64,000 nt of DNA, from the NCBI RefSeq assembly GCF_004000765.1, contig NZ_BILW01000014.1:107490-171489 (forward strand), in the 5' to 3' direction. The first letter of the stretch is position 1, and each line of letters begins with the position of its first letter. This stretch comes from Paenibacillus chondroitinus NBRC 15376 (GTDB lineage Bacteria; Bacillota; Bacilli; Paenibacillales; NBRC-103111). The position numbers were made by a program, and so were the translations under genes. Below, in pieces: positions 42,360 to 50,699 of the stretch. The notes below the pieces were generated by a model. That model was not told the DNA's origin. It saw only the letters and a list, made by a program, of their open reading frames with translations, and searched no databases.

Positions 42360-42872
42360 TTATTTCTTGATGACGCGGCGTGCTGTAACGAAAGTTCTGT
42401 CCCAAGTACTGCCTACAAAATTGGAGATAGTTACTCCAATTCCGACTTTATAGGTATGGAGTACTTTTCCGTTGCCCATATAAATACCTACGTGATTAAT
42501 AACACCGTCACGGTTCGTATCAGAGAAAACTAAATCCCCCGGTTGTAGCTGATTTTTGGGTACAAAGGTACCAATATTGGCTTGTTGTCTTGAAGAACGA
42601 GGAATATTAATTCCATTCTGTTTAAAAACATATTGAGTAAACGAGGAACAATCAAAAACATCCGTTCTTCCCGTTTTGGCTCCAAATTGATAAGGAACCC
42701 CTAGAAATTGTTTTCCTGTGGTAATAACATTGTTTGCAACAGAAGTGCTGGATATAGTAGCTGCTTGGGCTGATTGAGGCGTTACTAACATACTTGCGGA
42801 AAAAGTAACCGAGAGGGCTAGACTGATTCCCACTAATGTTTTACCGATACGATTTTTCTTTGTGTTGTTCAT
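42360..42872 (-). CDS. secreted NlpC/P60 endopeptidase
   Basis: 170 residues with a signal peptide (about 1-38, ending QSAQA) and a single NlpC/P60 domain: VFDCSSFTQYVF (near 72), NHVGIYMGNG (near 127) and HTYKVG. It resembles the decayed copy at 40385. ATG 42872 is chosen since AAGGAGG lies nine bases upstream; the longer in-frame ATG overlaps that site. It diverges from the DsbD-like gene at 43139; the operator dyad at 43088 lies between them. Confidence 0.91.
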   Translation of the reverse strand: MNNTKKNRIGKTLVGISLALSVTFSASMLVTPQSAQAATISSTSVANNVITTGKQFLGVPYQFGAKTGRTDVFDCSSFTQYVFKQNGINIPRSSRQQANIGTFVPKNQLQPGDLVFSDTNRDGVINHVGIYMGNGKVLHTYKVGIGVTISNFVGSTWDRTFVTARRVIKK

Positions 42873-43087
42873 AACGTCCTCCTTGTTGATCATGATGTAA
42901 TGGTTAGGTGTTAGCCTGATAACACCATATCACAAATAAAATCTCCTAATAATTGTTAAGAGGGGGACGAAGTCAATACCAGCATAGAATAATTAAACAT
43001 TCTTAGAATTTCATGAGAAATTAATGAGTGATAAGTTCTTGACAACGGGAATTTTTTTGCTTTAGCTTCACTTTTACGTCCTAATAT

Positions 43088-43102
43088 ACTACAATATGTA
43101 GT
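43088..43102. promoter_or_regulatory. BlaI/CopY-like operator dyad
   Basis: ACTACAATATGTAGT, exact outer and inner arms (7-1-7 with one centre mismatch), 36 bases before the DsbD-like gene. Confidence 0.75.
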
Positions 43103-43138
43103 GTGTTAGTGTATGTGGTTTATTAGGAGTGATCAATT

Positions 43139-43879
43139 TTGTATTCATTTTTTAGTCAAATTAGTTCCTGGCTAAGCGAACCATTCGGGAATGTTGTGTA
43201 TTCTACGAACATTGCCCTTGTATCTGTGCTCTTCTTGGGATTTATCGGATCAGTGGCTCCATGTCAAATATCAGCTAATATTGGGGCTATTACACACTTT
43301 GGAAGAAGGCAAATGCAAGCGAATATGTCATGGTCTGAGTTGTTACTTTACTTAGTAGGAAAAATGGTTGTATTCTCAGTGTTCGGAATTCTATTTTGGG
43401 TATTCGGAAGAAGTATTTCAACTGAAGCAATACCTTTCTTTGTTTATTCTAGGAAGTTGTTGGGGCCTCTTCTTATCATAATGGGTCTTGTCCTGATTGG
43501 TTTGCTCAAATGGCCTGGTTTAGGCTTTGGACTGTCAGCATCAGTACATTCTATTTCAAAACGAATAGGAGGAAAGGGCGGAGCATTACTCATGGGAGTT
43601 GCGTTTTCTATTGGGTTTTGTCCAACTATGTTCTCTCTCTTTTTTGGAGGGGTCATGCCGCTTGCACTCAAATCTGCTTACGGGTTAATGCTACCACCTT
43701 TATTTGCAGTAGGAACAGCAATGCCATTGCTTTTATTTGCTGCTTTGACGGTAGGGTTTGGCTTAGATCGTATGATGGTGAGCCGCGCACGACGATTCGG
43801 AGTTTGGGCTCAACGACTTGCGGCGTTCTTGTTTATTGTTTTAGGCATAAGCGACACAATCACTTATTGGACGCTGTAG
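43139..43879 (+). CDS. DsbD/CcdA-like membrane thiol-electron carrier
   Basis: 246 residues with about six helices. The paired membrane cysteines typical of DsbD/CcdA transporters are visible: GSVAPCQIS (near 40) and IGFCPTMFSLFFGG (near 160). Such proteins move electrons from cytosolic thioredoxin to extracytoplasmic thiol proteins, or in related forms handle metals. TTG 43139 has TAGGAGTG nine bases upstream. It heads a cluster with a TlpA-like gene 20 bases downstream, lgt and another TlpA-like gene, all under the operator at 43088. This parallels the ccdA cluster at 55187. Confidence 0.82.
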   Translation: MYSFFSQISSWLSEPFGNVVYSTNIALVSVLFLGFIGSVAPCQISANIGAITHFGRRQMQANMSWSELLLYLVGKMVVFSVFGILFWVFGRSISTEAIPFFVYSRKLLGPLLIIMGLVLIGLLKWPGLGFGLSASVHSISKRIGGKGGALLMGVAFSIGFCPTMFSLFFGGVMPLALKSAYGLMLPPLFAVGTAMPLLLFAALTVGFGLDRMMVSRARRFGVWAQRLAAFLFIVLGISDTITYWTL

Positions 43880-43899
43880 CTATTTAGGAGGTTAAAGGT

Positions 43900-44445
43900 T
43901 TGAAGAAGCAATACATCATAATTGTTATTTTGGTTGGCTTAACTGCTTATGCACTGTATCAAAATTCAATAAAGTCTAAAACTGCTTCGATGCCGAACAA
44001 GGTAGAAGAGGTTATGCCAAAGATAGGCTATAAAGCGCCAGATTTTAATCTCAAAGCATTAGACGGTAATACGTATTCCTTAAAGAATATGGAAGGCAAA
44101 CCGGTTATCATCAATTTCTGGGCATCATGGTGTGGTCCTTGTCAGACTGAAGCCCCTGAACTTGCAGAGTTATACGATAAATATAAAAAGAATCTCGAAA
44201 TCTATGCTGTAAATCTAACCTTTGATGATACGGAGGAAGATGCCAGAGCTTTCGCGGAAAAATATGGGTATCACTTTCCAGTGCTCATAGATGATAGCCC
44301 AAACACAGCATCCTTATATCAGGTTCATCCGATTCCTACAACCTTCTTTGTTAATCGAAAAGGAATTATTGTAGATGAACTGGTAGGAATAACAGACAAA
44401 AATTCTCTAGAAGATAAGTTCAAGAGTCTAATCTCTAACAACTAA
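43900..44445 (+). CDS. membrane-anchored TlpA/ResA-like thiol-disulfide protein
   Basis: 181 residues: N-terminal anchor helix (about 4-20), then a thioredoxin fold with WASWCGPCQTE (near 73) and PIPTTFF cis-Pro region. AhpC/TSA-type insert as in TlpA/ResA. It should reduce disulfides outside the membrane, for instance in cytochrome c or CuA maturation. TTG 43900 follows TTAGGAGG. Very similar to the protein at 55934 (APDFNLKALDGNTY versus APSFTLQSLDGKTY), which occupies the same place in the second module. Confidence 0.9.
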   Translation: MKKQYIIIVILVGLTAYALYQNSIKSKTASMPNKVEEVMPKIGYKAPDFNLKALDGNTYSLKNMEGKPVIINFWASWCGPCQTEAPELAELYDKYKKNLEIYAVNLTFDDTEEDARAFAEKYGYHFPVLIDDSPNTASLYQVHPIPTTFFVNRKGIIVDELVGITDKNSLEDKFKSLISNN

Positions 44446-44468
44446 ATAGTAAGAAAGGCGGTAAATAT

Positions 44469-45263
44469 ATGAGAGTCATTTTATTTAATATAGGGGATTT
44501 TCCTATACGGTCATATGGCCTAATTGTTGGTATTGCTATTTTGTTGGGATTGGGAGTTGCGTATTTCCTAGCTCGGGGTACTAAATATCAAAATCATGTT
44601 CTGAATATGATTACGTATATCATTCTTGGAGCAATAGTTGGCGCTAGGCTATGGGAAGTATTCTTTTTCCAGTTTGGGTACTACTCTAAGCATTGGTTGG
44701 AAGCAATTGCAATTTGGCAGGGAGGACTCTCGATTCAAGGAGGGCTGGTCGGCGGTTTTATCGCGGGGGCTATTTATGCACGAGTCCAGCGAATATCCTT
44801 TTGGGAGTTTGCTGATATTACAGCCCCGGCAATTGTGTTAAGCCAATCGGTAGGAAGAATCGCATGTTTCTTAAATGGAGATGCATTTGGCTCACCTACA
44901 GGATCTAATTTTGGGCTTGTTTATCCACCCGGTACAATTGCGTATGAAACGTATGGTTCGCAACCTTTATGGCCTGCTGAAATTTGGGAAGGGCAATGGG
45001 ATCTCGTCATTTTTGCACTCTTAATTATACTTAAAAATAAGCAGTGGCCAAAAGGTTTTTTGTTTTTAATCTATAATATTCTTTATGCTTTAGGACGCTT
45101 TATGCTAGAGTACTTGCGCGGAGATACACCTAGATATGCATTAGGTTGGACTGCAGCACAATGGACGAGCTTTGGTATTGTTGCAGTAAGTATTTTACTT
45201 ATAGGCTACTTCACTATGAAGGAAAAAAGGCAGAAAGAGGCCACGAGTTTGACAGAACATTAA
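44469..45263 (+). CDS. lgt: prolipoprotein diacylglyceryl transferase
   Basis: 264 residues with seven or so helices. The Lgt signature GRIACFLNGDAFGSPT (near 134; canonical GRIGCFxNGExxG) and the C-terminal EYLRGD with the catalytic Arg are present. The segment IWQGGLSIQGG (near 84) has Gln where E. coli Lgt has His103, a position that varies in Firmicutes. The enzyme transfers diacylglycerol to the lipobox Cys. Finding it inside a thiol-redox module rather than with hprK points to an accessory copy; many lipoproteins are encoded nearby. Confidence 0.88.
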   Translation: MRVILFNIGDFPIRSYGLIVGIAILLGLGVAYFLARGTKYQNHVLNMITYIILGAIVGARLWEVFFFQFGYYSKHWLEAIAIWQGGLSIQGGLVGGFIAGAIYARVQRISFWEFADITAPAIVLSQSVGRIACFLNGDAFGSPTGSNFGLVYPPGTIAYETYGSQPLWPAEIWEGQWDLVIFALLIILKNKQWPKGFLFLIYNILYALGRFMLEYLRGDTPRYALGWTAAQWTSFGIVAVSILLIGYFTMKEKRQKEATSLTEH

Positions 45264-45277
45264 TTGGAGAGAAAATA

Positions 45278-45802
45278 ATGGCGAAAAATAGACGGTGGAT
45301 TCAAATATCGATATTCCTTGTTGTATTCATCTTGCTGCTTTTAACAATCGTTCAAGGGGTCCTTAATCGTGATAAGGCTGTAATTGCAGGGACAGCCGCC
45401 CCAGAGTTCTCCTTGCTTGGTTTAGATGGTAAAGTCCATAATTTATCGGATTATAATAATAAAACGGTAGTTTTAAATTTTTGGGGAACCTTTTGTCCTC
45501 CTTGCAGAGCGGAAATGCCAGCGATTCAAAAGCAGTATGATAAGTGGAAAGGAAATGGGCTTATTGTACTTGGAGTGAATTTAGGAGAAGCAAACGTTAC
45601 GGCACAGAATTTTGTCGATCAATATAAACTAACGTTTCCAATTCTTCTTGATCCTAAATTGAGAGTTCGGGATTTGTATAAAGTCACCCAATACCCAACG
45701 ACATTTTTTATCCGGAATGGAGCGATCCAAGAAGTACGTATTGGACAAATGGATGAACCATTTTTGGAAAACACGATTGATAAGTTGATGAAAGATAAAT
45801 GA
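45278..45802 (+). CDS. membrane-anchored ResA/TlpA-like protein with FCPPC site
   Basis: 174 residues: anchor helix (about 7-27), then thioredoxin fold with WGTFCPPCRAEMP (near 71), close to ResA (CxPC with Glu replaced by Pro), and YPTTFFI. It should act in extracytoplasmic disulfide reduction. ATG 45278 follows GGAGAG; a longer frame reaching into lgt is unlikely. It is the fourth gene of the module started at 43139 and has no counterpart in the second module. Confidence 0.88.
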   Translation: MAKNRRWIQISIFLVVFILLLLTIVQGVLNRDKAVIAGTAAPEFSLLGLDGKVHNLSDYNNKTVVLNFWGTFCPPCRAEMPAIQKQYDKWKGNGLIVLGVNLGEANVTAQNFVDQYKLTFPILLDPKLRVRDLYKVTQYPTTFFIRNGAIQEVRIGQMDEPFLENTIDKLMKDK

Positions 45803-45853
45803 TTGCACTTTAGTTTACACCTCTAGTGTTGATTAGAAAGAGCCCCAAGTTGT

Positions 45854-45894
45854 AGCTGGCGTCAGTAATCACTCGGTGCCAGCTTATTTGATTT
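45854..45894 (+). terminator. possible terminator of the first thiol module
   Basis: AGCTGGC (45854-45860) pairs with GCCAGCT (45878-45884), followed by TATTTGATTTTC. Moderate support. Confidence 0.45.
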
Positions 45895-45936
45895 TCAAAA
45901 ATGTATCGTATTTCTTTCCAAAGGGGGGTGTACCGA

Positions 45937-46569
45937 ATGAATTGGATTGCAATGATATCAATGGTAATCGATCATATTGGGCTAGTCTGGTTCTCGGAAG
46001 AACCGATATGGAGAATAATTGGGCGTCTAGCATTTCCTATTTATGCTTTTGGAATTTCACAATCAATGATGTATACGAAGGATAAGAAAAGCTACTTAAT
46101 TCGCCTTGGATTATTGGCCGCTATATCACAGGCACCTTATTTTCTTTTGTTCAGTAATCATCAAATTAATGTTATCGCGACATTTTTTATTGTTGTTTTC
46201 ACCCTGCTTCAGGTAGAGCGCACGGAGAATAACGTCATAAAAGGGATTTGGTTAATAGCCGCATGTATGATACTTGAGGGGTTCCATTTTAGCTATGGTA
46301 GTTATGCTTTAATTTTAGTAAGCATCTATCGATACACAAAGGGGAGAGAGTTGATCATTAGTCACTCTGTGCTTATTATTTTGTTTGGGTTATTTAAAGG
46401 ATGGCCAATACAAATAGGAATGTGGGGTATTTTACCTACGATCATGTATACGTGGTTTCCTAAGGATGTCTTACACAATTTAAAAGTCAATCCACCTAGA
46501 TGGATGTGGAGAGCGTTCTACCCGGTCCATTTGATGTTACTTGCTTCTCTAGAACTTCGTCCTTTCTAA
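45937..46569 (+). CDS. TraX-like membrane acyltransferase family protein
   Basis: 210 residues with about six helices. Conserved TraX-family segments: MISMVIDHIGLVWF (residues 5-18), IIGRLAFPIYAFGIS (near 27), NVIATFFIV (near 78) and RAFYPVHLMLL near the end. TraX acetylates F-pilin in Proteobacteria; the Firmicute homologues are uncharacterised. ATG 45937 has GGGGGG upstream and gives the expected N-terminus. It lies five bases from the convergent C39-like peptidase gene. Confidence 0.8.
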   Translation: MNWIAMISMVIDHIGLVWFSEEPIWRIIGRLAFPIYAFGISQSMMYTKDKKSYLIRLGLLAAISQAPYFLLFSNHQINVIATFFIVVFTLLQVERTENNVIKGIWLIAACMILEGFHFSYGSYALILVSIYRYTKGRELIISHSVLIILFGLFKGWPIQIGMWGILPTIMYTWFPKDVLHNLKVNPPRWMWRAFYPVHLMLLASLELRPF

Positions 46570-46573
46570 GAGA

Positions 46574-47434
46574 TTATTGTGCAGGAACGCTCGCTCTATA
46601 GGACAATGCTTGTTTATCCATGGCCTCCCACGTTTGTATGAATTGTTGTTTTTCTACTTGAACATTTTTCTTTCCGCTCAGTGGGTCGTTTACATAGACG
46701 TGTTCCTCATCATAACCAACGAGGAGAACACTATGCTCTTGAAAAGTAGTTTGAATGAGACCAAGAGGGGAGTCCCAAATGATCCATTGTTTTTCAGTTG
46801 GTACTTGATAAGTAATGGTTGTCCATACCACAACAGGGAACCCTTGTTCTATTTGAGATTCCAATACCCCAAAGGGGCTTCGAGTCAAATCAACTGCAGT
46901 AGGGATGTAGGAGTTTAGTAAAGGAAATAGTCCGGCACTATAAATTCCAAATCCTTTCTTTTTACCGGTTATATCCCCTACATACCCTAAATTAGGATTT
47001 CCCCAATAGAGAATTGAACCATTTTCGCCCCATTGAATGGGTGTGGGGTCTGTTTTCATTTCAGGCAGCAGCTCCATTTTGTTTTTCTTAATGCCATAGT
47101 ATTGTAGCAGCATCGTAAGTGCTGTAAGTTCACAGCCGGATGGAAGTTCAGGATTTTGCAGCACTAAAGGGGCATCAAGCATCGCAGAAGCTTTTACTGG
47201 TTTATTACCCGAAGCACCACGAATCTCTTTCTCTACTGAAAAAGGAATAGAAGAAGTTGATGGTGTATTTGTTAAAGATATCAAGGGTTCTTTGTCTTGA
47301 GACGGATTTTCCCATTCTTTACTAATCACTCTAGAATAGAGTAATACTACAAGTATCGCATTTATTCCGATCAGGCAAATAAATAATACACCAGCTGAAG
47401 CGAATTTTATGCTGTTTTTAATAAAGCCATACAC
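46574..47434 (-). CDS. membrane-anchored C39-like peptidase (YvpB type)
   Basis: 286 residues: anchor helix (about 12-34), a Ser/Thr/Pro linker and a papain-fold C39_2 domain. The catalytic Cys lies in ELPSGCELTALTMLL (near 100), His in EHSVLLVGYD (near 239) and Asp/Asn in VYVNDP. B. subtilis YvpB has this layout; substrates are unknown. GGGGGG precedes the ATG. It is divergent from the VTT gene at 47527, and both could answer to the operator dyad at 47474. Confidence 0.82.
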   Translation of the reverse strand: MYGFIKNSIKFASAGVLFICLIGINAILVVLLYSRVISKEWENPSQDKEPLISLTNTPSTSSIPFSVEKEIRGASGNKPVKASAMLDAPLVLQNPELPSGCELTALTMLLQYYGIKKNKMELLPEMKTDPTPIQWGENGSILYWGNPNLGYVGDITGKKKGFGIYSAGLFPLLNSYIPTAVDLTRSPFGVLESQIEQGFPVVVWTTITYQVPTEKQWIIWDSPLGLIQTTFQEHSVLLVGYDEEHVYVNDPLSGKKNVQVEKQQFIQTWEAMDKQALSYRASVPAQ

Positions 47435-47473
47435 GGAACAACCCCCCTGTGATATACTGAAAGTGATTATATA

Positions 47474-47488
47474 CTACAATAAGTAGTG
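47474..47488. promoter_or_regulatory. BlaI/CopY-like operator dyad between divergent genes
   Basis: ACTACAATAAGTAGT, 39 bases from the C39-like start and 38 bases before the VTT gene. Identical to the copy at 58085. Confidence 0.75.
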
Positions 47489-47526
47489 TTTTCGTGCAAG
47501 TTCTATTGGAATTTGGAGGATTACTA

Positions 47527-48141
47527 TTGAAAAAGTGGATAACAGCCTTTACTTATATTTTCCTTATGTTAGCAACAATCATATTTAAACAGCAGCTGTT
47601 GGATTGGATCCAATACGGGCATATTTCTCTTCTCATTGTAACTTTACTTGCGGCATTGATTCCGGTAATTCCTTATGGAGTGGTTGGGGGGATTATTGGT
47701 GCAAAATATGGTCTATTTATAGGAAGTCTTGTAAATGTATCGATTTCCACGCTAGCCGCGGCCATTATGTTCTACCTTGTACGAGGTGTTTTTGAAAGCA
47801 CAGGACGCAACTATTTGTCACGATATAAAAGAATAGAAAAGTTGACTTGCTTGTTCGAAAAAAATGCGTTTTTATCGATCTTATCACTACGAATGTTGCC
47901 GTTTGTCCCTGCACAAATTGTTAATATCTTTTCAGCCATCAGCCAAGTGTCATCCGGCTCATTTTTACTGGCGACTATATTAGGGAAAATTCCAGTTATG
48001 CTTGTATTTACTCTGATTGGTAAACAGGTCGTTACTGATCCCTCGCAACTCATTGTAACCATTGGATTGTACGGAATATTCCTCTTGATTGTATACAGCA
48101 TCTATCGTTATTGGCTGAAGAAGTCTGTTAAAGTTGAATGA
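47527..48141 (+). CDS. TVP38/TMEM64 (VTT domain) membrane protein
   Basis: 204 residues with about five helices and the VTT/SNARE-associated pattern: PVIPYGVVGGIIGAKYGLF (near 45), RYKRIEKLTCLFEKNAFLSILSLRMLPFVPAQIVN (near 105) and ILGKIPVMLVF. DedA-related VTT proteins are linked to lipid flipping and envelope integrity. TTG 47527 is preferred over GTG 47494 because TTGGAGGA lies eight bases upstream. It leads a run of tightly spaced genes through 49972. Confidence 0.85.
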   Translation: MKKWITAFTYIFLMLATIIFKQQLLDWIQYGHISLLIVTLLAALIPVIPYGVVGGIIGAKYGLFIGSLVNVSISTLAAAIMFYLVRGVFESTGRNYLSRYKRIEKLTCLFEKNAFLSILSLRMLPFVPAQIVNIFSAISQVSSGSFLLATILGKIPVMLVFTLIGKQVVTDPSQLIVTIGLYGIFLLIVYSIYRYWLKKSVKVE

Positions 48142-48160
48142 GAGTTGAGGTGTTTTTTGC

Positions 48161-48457
48161 ATGAAGAAGCAATCGAAATGGATGAAATGGGGAATTGGCG
48201 CTGGGTGCACAATTACGGTCGCGTTGGTTTTTAATGCCGTCAAGAATGATCAAACATTCGAAGAGGCCCATCAAAATGCACTGATAAACAAAGCTAATTC
48301 TAAACAACTAAGCTCGTCTAAGGACGAAGTGTATTATGAATGGCAAACGAATCGAATTCGAACCAAAGAACACTCTTCTTCTCAAAGTGATAGAAATAGA
48401 GGATCACACTCTATGAGCATGAATGGTAAACCGGGAAGTGAATCAAGTTGGTCATGA
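48161..48457 (+). CDS. small membrane-anchored protein of unknown function
   Basis: 98 residues: positive N-terminus, one hydrophobic helix (about 9-26, containing GAGCTITVALVF), then a hydrophilic Ser/Gln/His-rich tail. Not recognised. Its stop overlaps the ATG of the ApbE gene (ATGA), so it is translationally coupled to it and may be a target or partner of flavin transfer; the typical FMN-binding domain is not present. Ribosome site GAGTTGAGGTG. Confidence 0.6.
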   Translation: MKKQSKWMKWGIGAGCTITVALVFNAVKNDQTFEEAHQNALINKANSKQLSSSKDEVYYEWQTNRIRTKEHSSSQSDRNRGSHSMSMNGKPGSESSWS

Positions 48458-49386
48458 GCAATGGTCATTACTGGTTATCTGAATTTCGTGCACTAAATAC
48501 GGGTATCAAGGCATGCATTTATTGTTCTGAGCACCAGTTTTCTAATCTCATTCCAGAGGTACAGGATTGGTTTGTTCATGTAGACCGTAAGTTCAGCCGA
48601 TTTTTGCCAGATAGTGAACTGACTACACTGAATGGATCGAAAGGTAAAGCGGTTCTCGTATCAGCAGCAATGTTGGAAGTTATTGAACTTGCGGAATACT
48701 ACAAGAAGAAAACAAATGGAATCTTTAATCCATTGATTTTACAAGCACTTGAGAGTGCCGGCTACAGCCAATCATATGAGTTGATTAAACATGGTTGTCA
48801 ACTCACCAAGACTCCTTCGATGCCAGAATCAGAAGATATTTACATCGATTCAAGCATGAAAACTGTTAGACTAGGGCCTGACCATAAATTAGATTTGGGG
48901 GGGATTGTAAAAGGTTGGTCTGTAGATCGGATATCAGTTTGGCTTAAAAACGAATGGCATATAAACCGTGGAATGATTAATGCGGGTGGAGATCTTTTCG
49001 TATGGAGTGATAGTTCAGACCTAGAACCATGGACGATCGAAATTAGAAATCCTTTGAATCCGAAACAGGGCACAGAGAGACTTTCTCTTTACAGAGGTGC
49101 TATTGCAACTTCAAGTGTATTAGGCAGACAGTGGAAAACTTCGACAGGTCAAATGCATCATTTGATTGATCCTCGGACAATGCTTCCTAGCCAAAGTGAC
49201 ATTATACAATGCACAGTAATTGGATCTAATACGACTGACTGTGAAATCGCTGCGAAGGTTGTTTGCATTCTTGGTAGTGAGGAGGGCACTGAATGGTTGA
49301 TGAATCAGTATCCAGATGTTCAGTCTATATGCTATACGAGTGCAGGAGACAAACATTTCATAGGAAATCCGTGTTTGTTGAAGTAA
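48454..49386 (+). CDS. apbE: FAD:protein FMN transferase ApbE
   Basis: 310 residues with ApbE family motifs: ALNTGIKACIYC (near 12), FSRFLPDSELTTLN (near 47), LDLGGIVKGWSVDR (near 149), INAGGDLFVW (near 174) and HHLIDPRT (near 230). It attaches FMN to Thr/Ser of target proteins outside the membrane. No signal peptide is evident, unlike many exported ApbE proteins. ATG 48454 overlaps the previous stop. A heme-type membrane protein gene follows 61 bases later, forming a likely flavin-heme electron-transfer unit. Confidence 0.88.
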   Translation: MSNGHYWLSEFRALNTGIKACIYCSEHQFSNLIPEVQDWFVHVDRKFSRFLPDSELTTLNGSKGKAVLVSAAMLEVIELAEYYKKKTNGIFNPLILQALESAGYSQSYELIKHGCQLTKTPSMPESEDIYIDSSMKTVRLGPDHKLDLGGIVKGWSVDRISVWLKNEWHINRGMINAGGDLFVWSDSSDLEPWTIEIRNPLNPKQGTERLSLYRGAIATSSVLGRQWKTSTGQMHHLIDPRTMLPSQSDIIQCTVIGSNTTDCEIAAKVVCILGSEEGTEWLMNQYPDVQSICYTSAGDKHFIGNPCLLK

Positions 49387-49447
49387 GATGCAGGATTCCC
49401 TTTGGTGGTTCAGATGGAAATTCCCTTATGGAGGAGAATAGTTTTGA

Positions 49448-49972
49448 ATGGCTCAGATCTTGCTTCAAATACCAACTTGGCTAATCATTCGTGTCCTTGG
49501 AGTTAGCTCCTATATGCTACTGTTTTTTGGTATGTGTGCTGGAGTTTTATACAGTATGCCAAAAATACCAAAGACATTTAAAATACAGTTGTATCGATTT
49601 CATCATTTATTCGTTTGGAGTTCTTTTGTTGCTGCGATCTTACACGCTCTATTTCTAATCATTGATACATTTTCACCGTTTAGTATCTCTGAGATACTCA
49701 TACCTTTTACGGCAAAAACGTGGTCGTACGGGAATGGCCTAGGTACAGTGGTGTTATATGGGCTACTTATCGTGTTGCTCTCTAGCGATTTCAGACAATT
49801 TATCAATCGAAAACTATGGAAGTTAATTCATTTTATTTCATACCCTATGTTTATTTTCGCGATGATACATGGCATGGGAGGTGGAACTGATACAGAATTG
49901 TTAATAGTGATGTATTTTCTAACTGGGCTTATCATGGTTTCATTATTTATTATGCGGTTTTCTGTGAAGTAA
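49448..49972 (+). CDS. ferric-reductase-like heme membrane protein
   Basis: 174 residues with about five helices. Two pairs of His in adjacent helices, RFHHLFVW with ILHALFL (near 50-65) and LIHFISYP with MIHGMGG (near 125-140), match the bis-His heme sites of the ferric reductase/MsrQ-like (YedZ) family. It lacks FAD and NAD domains, so it needs a flavoprotein partner. With apbE upstream, it may pass electrons through the membrane to an extracytoplasmic FMN protein or metal. GGAGGAG lies about ten bases before the ATG. Confidence 0.78.
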   Translation: MAQILLQIPTWLIIRVLGVSSYMLLFFGMCAGVLYSMPKIPKTFKIQLYRFHHLFVWSSFVAAILHALFLIIDTFSPFSISEILIPFTAKTWSYGNGLGTVVLYGLLIVLLSSDFRQFINRKLWKLIHFISYPMFIFAMIHGMGGGTDTELLIVMYFLTGLIMVSLFIMRFSVK

Positions 49973-50011
49973 ACTAACAAAATTTATATCTTGAATACAG
50001 AGGTTATAAAC

Positions 50012-50602
50012 ATGAAATTTGTTCAATTTTTAGGTCAACCCTGGGTAGTAGGGTTATTACTGATAATCAATATTTTTGGAACGTTGTATGGATACATATG
50101 GTACGGGTGGCAGCTTAAAGAGACTCCTGTACAATATTTGATATTTGTACCCGATAGTCCAACTGCTAGTTTATTTTTTGTATTTGTGCTGATTGCTTTT
50201 CTATTGAAGAAGAGATGGCCATTAATGGAGTCTTTAGCAATTGTTACATTATTTAAATACGGCATCTGGGCCGTGGCTATGAATCTCCTAGTTCTTATAG
50301 TTACTGGTGACCTATCTTGGCAAGGTTATATGTTAATGGCATCTCATGGTGCTATGGCAATGCAAGGGATGCTGTACGCTCCTTACTACCGTTTCAAGGT
50401 GTGGCATTTATTAGTCGCGGCTGTTTGGACACTTCATAATGACGTTATAGACTATTTGTTTAAAATGATGCCTCGTTACGATGTGTTGAACCTTTATATG
50501 ATGCAAATTGGTTATTTCACATTTTGGTTAAGTATGATTTCCATAGGGATTGCTTATTTTTTGGGGTTATGGAAATATCGCTATCAAGTCAATTTACCCT
50601 AA
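50012..50602 (+). CDS. ypjA: DUF1405 membrane protein (YpjA-like)
   Basis: 196 residues with six helices. Family segments: LGQPWVVGLLLIINIFGTLYGY (residues 6-27), VPDSPTASLFFV (near 47), LASHGAMAMQG-type segment (MLMASHGAMAMQGMLYAP near 107) and WHLLVAAVWTLHNDVIDY (near 132). DUF1405/YpjA function is unknown. ATG 50012 with AGAGG upstream is preferred over TTG 49991. Confidence 0.85.
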   Translation: MKFVQFLGQPWVVGLLLIINIFGTLYGYIWYGWQLKETPVQYLIFVPDSPTASLFFVFVLIAFLLKKRWPLMESLAIVTLFKYGIWAVAMNLLVLIVTGDLSWQGYMLMASHGAMAMQGMLYAPYYRFKVWHLLVAAVWTLHNDVIDYLFKMMPRYDVLNLYMMQIGYFTFWLSMISIGIAYFLGLWKYRYQVNLP

Positions 50603-50699
50603 ACATGATCTGCGGAAATGCCAATATGCCAATATTTAACGCCACTAATAAGTACTCCAATCCTTTATTATGATTATATACCCATCATAGAGGAGTTGG

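Noticed and set aside
43510..43887. 125-codon frame inside the DsbD-like gene
   Set aside because: Out-of-frame shadow of the membrane protein gene, without a ribosome site.
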